64,000 nt of DNA, taken from contig JAACTB010000009.1 in NCBI GenBank assembly GCA_009993605.1, positions 62,001-126,000 on the forward strand, given 5' to 3'. Below the pieces are notes generated by a model, which saw only the letters and a program-made list of their open reading frames with translations, had not been told where the DNA came from and did no database searches. Below, piece by piece: positions 57,301 through 64,000 of this stretch. The stretch comes from Erythrobacter sp. (GTDB lineage: Bacteria > Pseudomonadota > Alphaproteobacteria > Sphingomonadales > Sphingomonadaceae). How positions within the stretch are numbered: position 1 is the first letter of the stretch; every line of letters starts with the position of its first letter. Both the position numbers and the translations under genes were made by a program.

Positions 57301-57469
57301 CCTGTCCGGCATAGTTCGAGCGGATGACGACTTGCACGTCCGACAGATCCGGTAATGCATCGACAGGCGTCGTGCGCACCGCCCAGAGTCCCGCTAATGT
57401 GAGCCCGATCGCCGCCAGCACAACGAAGAGGCGGTTGGCAATGGACGCATCAATGATCCGTGCGATCAT
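54302..57469 (-). pseudogene. cusA: CusA copper/silver RND permease interrupted by an in-frame TAG
   Basis: A CusA frame of 1,056 codons, full length for the family, with a single amber codon at 55276-55274 after residue 731 ('YVDVDINRL' stop '[13 protein letters not shown]'). The reading frame is the same on both sides, so this is a nonsense change, not a frameshift. Helix IV '[21 protein letters not shown]' is the HME-4 (Cu/Ag) type. Without readthrough the product ends before the last porter domain and helices VIII-XII, and should be non-functional. A GTG at 55231 could restart the C-terminal part (309 aa). Sequencing error is possible. It overlaps cusB by 4 bp. Confidence 0.88.
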
Positions 57470-58971
57470 TGGCTGGCCTTCGAGATGGAGACAAGTCGCG
57501 GTCCGCTGTCTGCCTGCTCGAATGTGAAGGTGACCCTGTCACCACGTTTGAAACCGCGCATCTGAGTTGGGCCGTTACTAGCAAAAGTCATCGTCATTGC
57601 AGGCCATTCGAGGGCAGGAACCGGTCCGTGTCGCAGAGTGACGCCGCGCGCGGTTATGCTCTCGATTGAGCCAGTGGCACGGTAGGTCTCGCGGCCACGC
57701 TCCTCCGGCGGTTCGCCGCTGCGTGCAGTTGCTGGTGCTTCGTCGACGGACCGTATATCGATCCCGGCCAGGCTGGCTTCGGAATCGAGCAGGAACTGGC
57801 CCGACGTGACCACCTTCTCTCCCGCTGCCAGACCGGCAAGCACTTCGGTTTGCCCGTTCGCTTCCCGGCCGATCCGGATTTCCGCAGGCCGATAACCACC
57901 GTTCTTCTGCGCTATCATCACAAGAACCCGCGAGCCGGTGCGGATGACCGCTTCAGAAGGAATGAGAAGTGCTTCGCGCCGCTCGGGTGCGAGTGTTACC
58001 TGCGCGAACATCCCCGGTTTGAGCCGGAGTCCAGGATTGGGCATGGCCGCACGAACCGTGATCGTGCGGCTGGCATCCTGCGCGCTTGGAAGGATGGCTA
58101 TGATACGACCTGCGAAGCGATCGCCAGGAAAAGCAGTAAGAGTCGCACTGACCGGCTGTCCGACGCGGGCGCTTCCAGCCAAAGACTCAGGCACTGCAGC
58201 CTCCAGCCAGATCGGGCTATATCCGCTGATTTCGGCAAGGGTCTGTCCCGCCGAAACCGTCATGCCTTGCCGCACACCAAGCATGGTGATCGCGCCTGAT
58301 TGGGGCGCAGTAACGGTAATCGTCGATTGCGGCCGACCGCTTCTCGCGACCGATGTAATGGTTGATTCCGGCATACCAAGAAGCCGCAAACGCTCGCGTG
58401 CGGCGCGGGTCAGTGCTGCGTCGCCAGTCGCGGCAACAGCGAGATATTCGCGCTGTGCCCCGCCCCACTCAGGCACCAGGATGTCGACGATCGGAGCACC
58501 CCTGGAAATGAGGTCCTGCGGCGCATGGCCGTAAGTTCGCTGGATATAGCCGCCGGCACGAGGCTGGACGATCGCCATCTCGCTGCCGTTGTAGGCTAGC
58601 GTTCCGGTTACGCTCGTTTCGGGCTCAAGAACGCCGTATTCGGCCTCGACGGTCCGGATACCAAAATTCTGGACAAGCGTGGAATCGATGGCAACTCCTT
58701 CCCCACCCTTACCTTCGCCGCCAGCGCATTTTGGCACCAGCTGCATGTCCATGAACGGAGATTTGCCCGGTTCATCGAAGCGCTGGTCAGGCACCATGGG
58801 ATCATACCAGTAGAGCACTTCCTCGCACTCGGAGTCGGAGCCAGCGTTGCCGTCGCCGTTCTCGCCGAGCGTCGACAGTCCATAACCGGCCGCCAAGCTT
58901 ACAATAGCAATGGCAGCCGCCGCTAGATAGGAGCGCTGGCGCGGTGTCAGGCGTTCGAGAGCGGCTTTCAT
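57466..58971 (-). CDS. cusB: CusB-like RND adaptor with C-terminal CusF domain
   Basis: 501 aa. N-terminal helix (about 15-32), then a heavy-metal-binding domain '[30 protein letters not shown]' as in CusB. Lipoyl motifs '[29 protein letters not shown]' and '[29 protein letters not shown]' and a beta-barrel follow. The last ~80 residues are a fused CusF module ('[33 protein letters not shown]...[12 protein letters not shown]') with the WPAMTM site. So the operon has both fused and free CusF. It overlaps cusA and cusC by 4 bp each. Confidence 0.92.
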   Translation of the reverse strand: MKAALERLTPRQRSYLAAAAIAIVSLAAGYGLSTLGENGDGNAGSDSECEEVLYWYDPMVPDQRFDEPGKSPFMDMQLVPKCAGGEGKGGEGVAIDSTLVQNFGIRTVEAEYGVLEPETSVTGTLAYNGSEMAIVQPRAGGYIQRTYGHAPQDLISRGAPIVDILVPEWGGAQREYLAVAATGDAALTRAARERLRLLGMPESTITSVARSGRPQSTITVTAPQSGAITMLGVRQGMTVSAGQTLAEISGYSPIWLEAAVPESLAGSARVGQPVSATLTAFPGDRFAGRIIAILPSAQDASRTITVRAAMPNPGLRLKPGMFAQVTLAPERREALLIPSEAVIRTGSRVLVMIAQKNGGYRPAEIRIGREANGQTEVLAGLAAGEKVVTSGQFLLDSEASLAGIDIRSVDEAPATARSGEPPEERGRETYRATGSIESITARGVTLRHGPVPALEWPAMTMTFASNGPTQMRGFKRGDRVTFTFEQADSGPRLVSISKASQ

Positions 58972-60203
58972 GGCCGATCCTCCCCATAGGTAAGTCGCAG
59001 TGTCACTGCTGCCTCAACGGCATTCTGTTCTCGATCGAGGATTTCTAATTCCAGAAGCGCAAGCGCGGATTTGGCTGCGATCACATCAACGAGATCCGCG
59101 CGGCCGGCGGCGAAGCTGGCTATTTCAAGATCGGCCCGGTTGCGCGCCAGCGGGAGTAGCTGCGCACGTGCACGTTCCCATTGCCGCACTGCGCTGCGCC
59201 ATTTGGCCAGGTCGGCTTCGAATTCTGCAACCAGCGCGCGCCGACGGTCTTCGCGTTCGGCCGAAATAGCGGTGGCTTCGGATTCGGCAGCCGCGATGCG
59301 TGGATTTTGCCGCCGGTCGGTAAAGATCGGCAAAGTAATCGATCCCATTACCGAGACAGTGTCACCAAAATCGGGATTGCGGCGACCATAGGTAACGCTC
59401 ACTCCAAAATCTGGCCGTTTTCCCGCTCGGGCGAGTTCGATCTCAGCTTCGGCGCGACCCCGCTCGGCATCCGCCAATAAAAGTTCAGGGTTTGTGTCCA
59501 GCTGGAACCGTAGTTGCTCCGCATTCAGCTCGGCTGTCGGAGCCTGGCCCCGTGCAACCGGCTCTTCAATTGGCATATAGCGTGCAATCATCGCCTGCGC
59601 AGCTTCGCGTTCTGCCTCGATCGCAGTGATTGTATCCTCGATACCAAGTAGCTCACGACGGATTGCCAAGCTTTCGGCCGGGCGTGCCGAACCCGAGGCA
59701 ACGGCGCTGGTGGCTACCGGAACATAATTGCTCAAATCAGCTAGCGCAGCGCGGGCAAGATCATGACGCTCCTGCGCATAATACAGATTGACCCAAGCCG
59801 TTCCAGCTCCGGCGAGAAGTTCCCGCTGCGCCATACCAAGGCGTGCCTCGGCCAGACGAACTTCGGAATTAGCGACGCCGAACCGGGCCCGACGCCGGGC
59901 AAGATTGGGGATCTCTTGTTCGACCCCAACTGCAATCTGCGATGGGAGCTGCCGATCGATATTGAACGCGGCAGGACCCGTCACCGGGAGGTTCACGATG
60001 CCCGCGCGAATGCGCGGATCGGGCAGCTCGTCGGCGGCGCCTGCCGCATCACGTCTACCTTCAATCCGTAAAGCCCCAGCCTTCAAAAGAGGTTGCTCTG
60101 CCCGTGCTGCTGCAAGCGTTTCCTCGTAACCGACCGACTGCGCGTGCGCAGTAGATGCGACCAGCAGCGCCGAAACCGGCACCAAACCAATTCGCCAATC
60201 CAT
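58968..60203 (-). CDS. cusC: CusC-like outer-membrane factor
   Basis: 411 aa from the ATG at 60203 (ribosome site GAGTGAGA); a longer frame to 60263 adds 20 residues that are not signal-like. Signal peptide (about 1-22, 'ALLVASTAHAQ'), then TolC-family OEP halves: 'PDPRIRAGIVNLPVTGPAAFNIDRQLPSQIAVGVEQEIPN' and 'TVSVMGSITLPIFTDRRQNPRIAAAESEATAISAEREDRRRALVAEFEADL'. It forms the outer-membrane channel of the Cus pump. Its stop overlaps the cusB start. Confidence 0.88.
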   Translation of the reverse strand: MDWRIGLVPVSALLVASTAHAQSVGYEETLAAARAEQPLLKAGALRIEGRRDAAGAADELPDPRIRAGIVNLPVTGPAAFNIDRQLPSQIAVGVEQEIPNLARRRARFGVANSEVRLAEARLGMAQRELLAGAGTAWVNLYYAQERHDLARAALADLSNYVPVATSAVASGSARPAESLAIRRELLGIEDTITAIEAEREAAQAMIARYMPIEEPVARGQAPTAELNAEQLRFQLDTNPELLLADAERGRAEAEIELARAGKRPDFGVSVTYGRRNPDFGDTVSVMGSITLPIFTDRRQNPRIAAAESEATAISAEREDRRRALVAEFEADLAKWRSAVRQWERARAQLLPLARNRADLEIASFAAGRADLVDVIAAKSALALLELEILDREQNAVEAAVTLRLTYGEDRP

Positions 60204-60325
60204 AATTCTCACTCGTTCTAAGCGAGCCGACCAGACACGGCAGAAGCAACCGCAGTCATTCAACCGCGACCTTCGCCTGTTCGACCGTCAAGCCTGTGAA
60301 CAGCGCAGCGCGCTGTCCGAAAAAA

Positions 60326-60757
60326 CTAAACGGAGAGAATGATTTGTGGAGGAGGAGATTCCGGAAGGAGAGGTTCGCTTTCCAGACGAACGACGGTAGC
60401 GGAGAGATAGAGAGGTGGAAAAGGAAGGTGCACAATAGCGGACGCTTGATCGCCAGAGAGAGCGAGCGGGGGCACGCAGTTCATCGCGACGAGACACTCA
60501 AGTGTCATGCCCGAACACGATCCCTTCGTATCTGAAGGTTCTTTCGCCGCATCCATCTGCTCAGGCATCATTTCCGCCATTTCCGCGCAGTCGGCCATCT
60601 CGGTGGATTCGGTCTGCGGCACAGCGGCCTGCGCCGCGACCTGGACGAAAAGTCCGAAGCTGAAACAGAGCAAGGTCAAGGCGCGAACAAACTTCACTTC
60701 GCCGCAGTAGTCTAGCGTCCTTCTATGTGCAAGTCGGTCGCGCTGATCCACCGACAC
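60326..60757 (-). CDS. Small exported Cys/Met-containing protein upstream of cus
   Basis: 143 aa with a GTG start at 60757 preceded by GAAGGAG; an alternative GTG at 60697 begins closer to the hydrophobic segment 'VRALTLLCFSFGLFVQVAAQAA' and would give a standard signal peptide. The mature part has 'MADCAEMAEMMPEQMDAAKEPSDTKGSCSGMTLECLVAMNCVPPLAL', four Cys with many Met, resembling small copper-cluster proteins that lead cus operons in sphingomonads. Family not named. It likely begins the minus-strand cus transcript; 60758-60935 before it holds no gene. Confidence 0.65.
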   Translation of the reverse strand: MSVDQRDRLAHRRTLDYCGEVKFVRALTLLCFSFGLFVQVAAQAAVPQTESTEMADCAEMAEMMPEQMDAAKEPSDTKGSCSGMTLECLVAMNCVPPLALSGDQASAIVHLPFPPLYLSATVVRLESEPLLPESPPPQIILSV

Positions 60758-60935
60758 TTCTCTCCTTCAATAAAACCTTACCTTCAGCGAGAAAGTTTTC
60801 TCCGGCGACCTCTGTTGCTGGAAACTGGGGTCACGCCAGTGCCAATCAGCACGAGAAGTAAAGTTCCTCAAACGATCATGTGATTAACGCGAAGTCTCGG
60901 GAGTGTGTCGCGCCATCGAGGTCAAAACCCCATAA

Positions 60936-62888
60936 TCAGCTTTCAGCGATAGCGGGCCGCATGTCGGACGAACGCTGGCTGAGGCGAAAACCGACCATCA
61001 GCGCGAACAATACCATCAGTTGAACCCCAATAGTTTCCATAGTTGGGAAGAAGCCGACTTCAACGAAACGCGGTAAGCCGGCAACAAGGGTGGCTGGAAG
61101 CATGCCAGCTTCCTGAAACGCGCCTATGCCCTTTCCGGCGAGGATCACGGCCAAGATTGCGATCAAAACAGCACTGTATTTGAAGAACTTGGTAATCGGC
61201 AGTTTACGGCTGTAGCGCAGCATCGCCCAGGCGATAAACCCGAGCAAGACAACCGCAGTCGAGGCGCCTGCAAAGATTGGCCCGCTACTCTGTGGGTTCC
61301 AAAGCGCAGCGTAGAAAATGATAGTCTCGAATGCTTCGCGGTAGACGACTACGAAAGAAAGCGTGAATAGAAACCAAGCTGACCCTCGAGAAAGCGCCTT
61401 GCCCATTTTTTCTTGAATATAGCGCCGCCATTCCTCGGCCTGGGATTTGCCGTGCATCCAGATACCGACCGATACGAGAATGACAGCCGCAAGCAGCGCG
61501 CCGATCCCTTCGGTCATCTCACGGCTCGCGCCGCTGATGCTGACAAAATAGGTCGCCACGATCCATGTCGCGACCCCTGCCAAGAGGGCGGCGATCCAAC
61601 CGCCGTGAACATAAGGCAGCACCTCGTTGCGCTGCGACTTTTTCACAAAGGCGATCATCGCAATAATCACGAGAAGCGCCTCAATCCCCTCGCGCAGCAG
61701 TATGGTGAACGCACCGAGAAAAGTTGATATCTTGCTAGCAGCTTCGGGGGCAAGAGCCGCCTCGGCTCTTGCAAGCAGAGCATCGATGCTTGCCAGCTGC
61801 TGCCGCAATTCGTCCGGATTCGCCCCGGACTCTATTCCGGCCCGAAATTCTCCGAGTGCCTGTTCGACCTCTCGCATCAAACCGCCATCGCGTGTCGCAA
61901 GAAGGGCCTCTATAGGCTCGAACCCATCGAGATAGGCAGACAGGGCAAGCTGCCGCGCTTCCTCACGGTTGCCTGTCTGATAGATTGAAAGGCTGCGATC
62001 AAGCGTCTCGCGAACGAAGTCGAGTGAACCGACGCCATTTACCTGCCCTACCGCATCGGGATTGGCGCGGAGATAGGACATGACGGCGAATGCACGGTCT
62101 TCGCCGATCTGCTCGGCCAGGCTCTCCGATGTAAGGCTAGCAAGCGTCTCGAGATCGGGGACGAGCTGGCGTAAGTCATCATCCTCACGCCAGATACGCT
62201 CGCCTTTAGCCACGTCTTCAAAAGCAATGCTGCCCGCATAGAATGCAAGCGCCCAGCGATCGTCGTCGGGCAGCGATGCGAAGCTGGCCATAGACGTTCC
62301 TTCCAGGCCCTGTGTGATGACCTGGTAAAGACCAAACGCACTACGCTGCCGCGCCCTGTCGATGTTGGTAAAGTCGATCGGCGGCGGATCGAGCGCCTGT
62401 ATTGCGGATGGCGGAGAGTTTCCTGCCGCGCCGTGGCACGAAGCACAGTTCTGCGCGAAGAGAGTGCGGGCACGGTCAAGATCTGGGACCTGCGAAGGCG
62501 CGAGCGGCACGGGGTAGGCTGTCAGCAACGAGCCTGCCAGCGCGCGCGAAAAGCGCGATACGCGCGCGGCGGGTTCTTTTTTTGTGATCAGAGCACGAAG
62601 CTGCTCCGATTGACGCTTGAGTGTTCGATTGCTCTCGGTGTCCGGAAGCGCTGCGACCTGCCGCACCACGACATCGGAAAACTCCACCATTTCGCGATAT
62701 TCGAATTCGTCGACGACACGTCCGTCGGAAACCGCAGAAGCATAGTCAACCGCGATATAATCGAGCAAACGCCATGTGGTCCGAACATCGGGTTCTTCCG
62801 CCTGCGCGGTTGCAGACAGAATTAGCACAAGCGTCAACACAATGAGCTTGACTGCGGAAAGGACAGTGGCGGCGGCGATGCGATGCAT
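60936..62888 (-). CDS. Cytochrome c-FTR1 iron permease fusion
   Basis: 650 aa from the ATG at 62888, preferred to 62954 because a Fur-like box lies between them and the signal peptide starts here. N-terminal signal (about 1-30), a c-type heme site 'CASCHG' (C148-H152) within a cytochrome c domain (about 135-250), a helical linker, then an FTR1 permease domain with REGLE-like 'LREGIEALLVI' and 'YREAFETIIFY' among seven helices. It imports iron, with the heme domain probably replacing a separate ferroxidase/electron partner. Regulation by Fur is inferred. Confidence 0.88.
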   Translation of the reverse strand: MHRIAAATVLSAVKLIVLTLVLILSATAQAEEPDVRTTWRLLDYIAVDYASAVSDGRVVDEFEYREMVEFSDVVVRQVAALPDTESNRTLKRQSEQLRALITKKEPAARVSRFSRALAGSLLTAYPVPLAPSQVPDLDRARTLFAQNCASCHGAAGNSPPSAIQALDPPPIDFTNIDRARQRSAFGLYQVITQGLEGTSMASFASLPDDDRWALAFYAGSIAFEDVAKGERIWREDDDLRQLVPDLETLASLTSESLAEQIGEDRAFAVMSYLRANPDAVGQVNGVGSLDFVRETLDRSLSIYQTGNREEARQLALSAYLDGFEPIEALLATRDGGLMREVEQALGEFRAGIESGANPDELRQQLASIDALLARAEAALAPEAASKISTFLGAFTILLREGIEALLVIIAMIAFVKKSQRNEVLPYVHGGWIAALLAGVATWIVATYFVSISGASREMTEGIGALLAAVILVSVGIWMHGKSQAEEWRRYIQEKMGKALSRGSAWFLFTLSFVVVYREAFETIIFYAALWNPQSSGPIFAGASTAVVLLGFIAWAMLRYSRKLPITKFFKYSAVLIAILAVILAGKGIGAFQEAGMLPATLVAGLPRFVEVGFFPTMETIGVQLMVLFALMVGFRLSQRSSDMRPAIAES

Positions 62889-62906
62889 AATGAAGCTGGT
62901 ATCTAA

Positions 62907-62925
62907 ATTGCAACTAATTCGCAAT
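62907..62925. promoter_or_regulatory. Fur-like box upstream of the FTR1 gene
   Basis: ATTGC (62907-62911) and GCAAT (62921-62925) bound an imperfect palindrome of the form TTGCAA-N7-GCAA, like iron-responsive Fur sites in sphingomonads. It lies 19 nt before the chosen FTR1 start, on the template side for that gene. Confidence 0.65.
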
Positions 62926-63011
62926 AGCAAAGATGTGGCTGACTGTGGTAGCAAAGGCCAAGCGCGGCGTGTTGCTCACATCAATCCATGGACACGCACG
63001 AATTTCAGTAA

Positions 63012-63629
63012 CTACGCTGGCCGAAGTTCTCCACGTGCCTGCCTGAAAACCTCAAAGCTTCCCCATATTGCGAGCCCGGCCATAATACCGGCGACAACTA
63101 GGTCTGGCCACGCACTGCCTGTGCCAAAGACACCTACTGCCGCCGCGAGGACTGCGATGTTGCCGATCGCGTCATTGCGCGAACAGATCCAGACCGACCG
63201 CATATTCGCATCGCCCGAACGATAGCGGAACAACATGGCGGCGACGGCTAGATTTATCGCTAGTGCCAGGGATCCGACAATGCCCATCGTGCCTGCATCT
63301 GGCGACGCACCTGCAAAGAAGCCCCAGATCGCAGAACCGAGCACCCAGATACCGAAAGCCAGCATGGTTGCTGCCTTCGCCAGGGCTGCGCGAGCCCGCC
63401 ATACGATAGCCATCCCTGCGACACCGAGGCTGATGGCGTAGTTCGCCGAATCGCCAAGAAAGTCGAGCGCGTCGGCTTGGAGAGCGCGGGAATCCGCAGC
63501 GAGTCCTGCTACGATCTCTACCGCGAACATGGTCCCGTTAAGAGCTAAAGCGAGCCAAAGGACGCGGCGCCAGGTCGGATCGTTGTGAGCGTTTCCAACG
63601 TCGTCAGGACCGCAACAGTTTTTTGCCAT
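63012..63629 (-). CDS. CDF-like cation transporter (short form)
   Basis: 205 aa with about six helices and no C-terminal cytoplasmic domain, so shorter than usual CDF proteins (~300 aa). N-terminus 'MAKNCCGPDDVGNAHNDPTWRRVLW' with a CC pair. Metal site 'LQADALDFLGDSANYAISL' in helix II (D/D instead of H/D) and 'VWICSRNDAIGNIAVLAAA' in helix V. It probably exports a divalent ion such as Zn, Cd or Pb, given the MerR-type operator in front and the divergent MerR gene. Homologues are often called cation transporter, CzcD-like. Confidence 0.8.
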   Translation of the reverse strand: MAKNCCGPDDVGNAHNDPTWRRVLWLALALNGTMFAVEIVAGLAADSRALQADALDFLGDSANYAISLGVAGMAIVWRARAALAKAATMLAFGIWVLGSAIWGFFAGASPDAGTMGIVGSLALAINLAVAAMLFRYRSGDANMRSVWICSRNDAIGNIAVLAAAVGVFGTGSAWPDLVVAGIMAGLAIWGSFEVFRQARGELRPA

Positions 63630-63655
63630 TCACTCGACTCCTTGTGCGAGAGTAG

Positions 63656-63686
63656 CTTATGCACCCTGTAGCCACTACAAGGTCAA
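63656..63686 (-). promoter_or_regulatory. MerR-type promoter/operator for the CDF gene
   Basis: Minus strand: -35 TTGACC (63686-63681), 19-nt spacer, -10 CATAAG (63661-63656). The overlong spacer carries the dyad ACCCTGTAG (63663-63671) / CTACAAGGT (63675-63683), 8 of 9 matching. This is the standard architecture activated by DNA-twisting MerR regulators. Confidence 0.85.
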
Positions 63687-63706
63687 GCGCTCTAAGGAGA
63701 ACAGTC

Positions 63707-64000
63707 ATGCGGATCGGTGAACTTGCTCGGGCGACCGGCGTAAAAACGGAAACTATTCGCTATTATGAGCGCGAGGGCATTCTTGCGGCTCCACCGCGCA
63801 CGCAGGCCAACTATCGCGATTACGGACCCAACGAGACTTCCCGGCTGCATTTCATACGACGCGCGAGAAATCTCGGCTTCTCAATGGCGCAGGTTCGCGA
63901 GCTCCTCGATCTGGCAGGCGACAAATCACAGTCCTGTGCTGAAGTAGACGTCCTGACCCGCACGCATCTGTTCGAAGTTGATCGCAAGATTGCCGAACTG
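63707..64000 (+). CDS. MerR-family metal-responsive regulator (3' end outside window)
   Basis: First 98 residues visible from the ATG at 63707 (ribosome site AAGGAGA). HTH 'MRIGELARATGVKTETIRYYEREGILAAPPRTQANYRDYGPNETSRLHFIRRARNLGFSMAQVRELLDL' is a complete MerR DNA-binding region. A Cys in 'KSQSCAEVD' (about residue 78) matches the first metal-binding Cys of CadR/PbrR/ZntR-type regulators. The second half, including the C-terminal Cys pair that would set the metal, is cut off. It is divergent from the CDF gene, whose operator it presumably binds. Confidence 0.92.
   Translation, partial: MRIGELARATGVKTETIRYYEREGILAAPPRTQANYRDYGPNETSRLHFIRRARNLGFSMAQVRELLDLAGDKSQSCAEVDVLTRTHLFEVDRKIAEL

Noticed and set aside
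54302..57469. Interpretation of the cusA break as a frameshift or as two separate genes
   Set aside because: The codons on both sides of the TAG are in the same frame and continue the conserved protein directly, so a nonsense codon explains it.

Overview
The window looks like a chromosomal (or large-replicon) segment of a sphingomonad-type alphaproteobacterium, probably near Erythrobacteraceae. This rests on high GC, an alphaproteobacterial-looking class A RNase P RNA, a NodT-type efflux tripartite set, and copper and cobalt/zinc clusters of the kind seen in marine and soil Sphingomonadales. The taxonomic call is inference; no marker gene settles it.

Layout. (1) 1-7,270, core-like: the C-terminal end of a GH3 glycosidase, a minus-strand MacA/MacB/NodT efflux operon, the RNase P RNA gene (rnpB), a thioesterase-like gene and tRNA-Cys with a strong terminator. 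(2) 7,271-25,300, accessory/defence island starting directly after tRNA-Cys: small unknown genes; a type II CBASS locus (capV, CD-NTase and cap2 on the minus strand, with a divergent WYL regulator, capW) that has no cap3; a DUF2235-LysM hydrolase followed by two overlapping HNH_5-type proteins; a large DUF4365-type protein divergent from a Septu/PtuAB-like ATPase + HNH pair; and a five-gene minus-strand operon (four unknowns and a DnaQ-type exonuclease) behind a strong promoter covered by inverted repeats. (3) 25,300-36,700, cobalt/nickel/zinc efflux: an ArsR-type regulator, DmeR/DmeF, CzcCBA, HupE and a NreB-like MFS exporter. (4) 36,700-49,000, copper periplasmic detoxification: CopA/CopB controlled by a CnrYXH-like ECF sigma/anti-sigma/sensor trio, plus a divergent operon of small membrane and periplasmic proteins and sulfur/redox genes. 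(5) 49,000-60,800, second copper/silver module: an APC permease pseudogene, a Cu P-type ATPase, a multicopper oxidase, a 44-residue Met-rich membrane peptide, CusF, CusA interrupted by an in-frame TAG, CusB and CusC. (6) 60,900-64,000: a Fur-boxed cytochrome c-FTR1 iron permease and a CDF-like transporter divergent from a MerR regulator that runs off the window.

How it works together. The metal half is a stacked resistance island. Cytoplasmic Cu(I) would be pumped by the P-type ATPase, periplasmic Cu would be oxidised or bound by two multicopper oxidases, CopB and CusF, and Cus/Czc RND pumps would export across the outer membrane. The clearest regulatory signal is a motif TGAGGG-N16-CGTA present three times at the copper ECF locus: in front of the anti-sigma gene, in front of copA, and in front of the divergent operon. 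This predicts an autoregulated copper-stress regulon. The defence half holds CBASS, a PtuAB-like pair and an uncharacterised hydrolase/twin-HNH cluster that is the best candidate for something undescribed.
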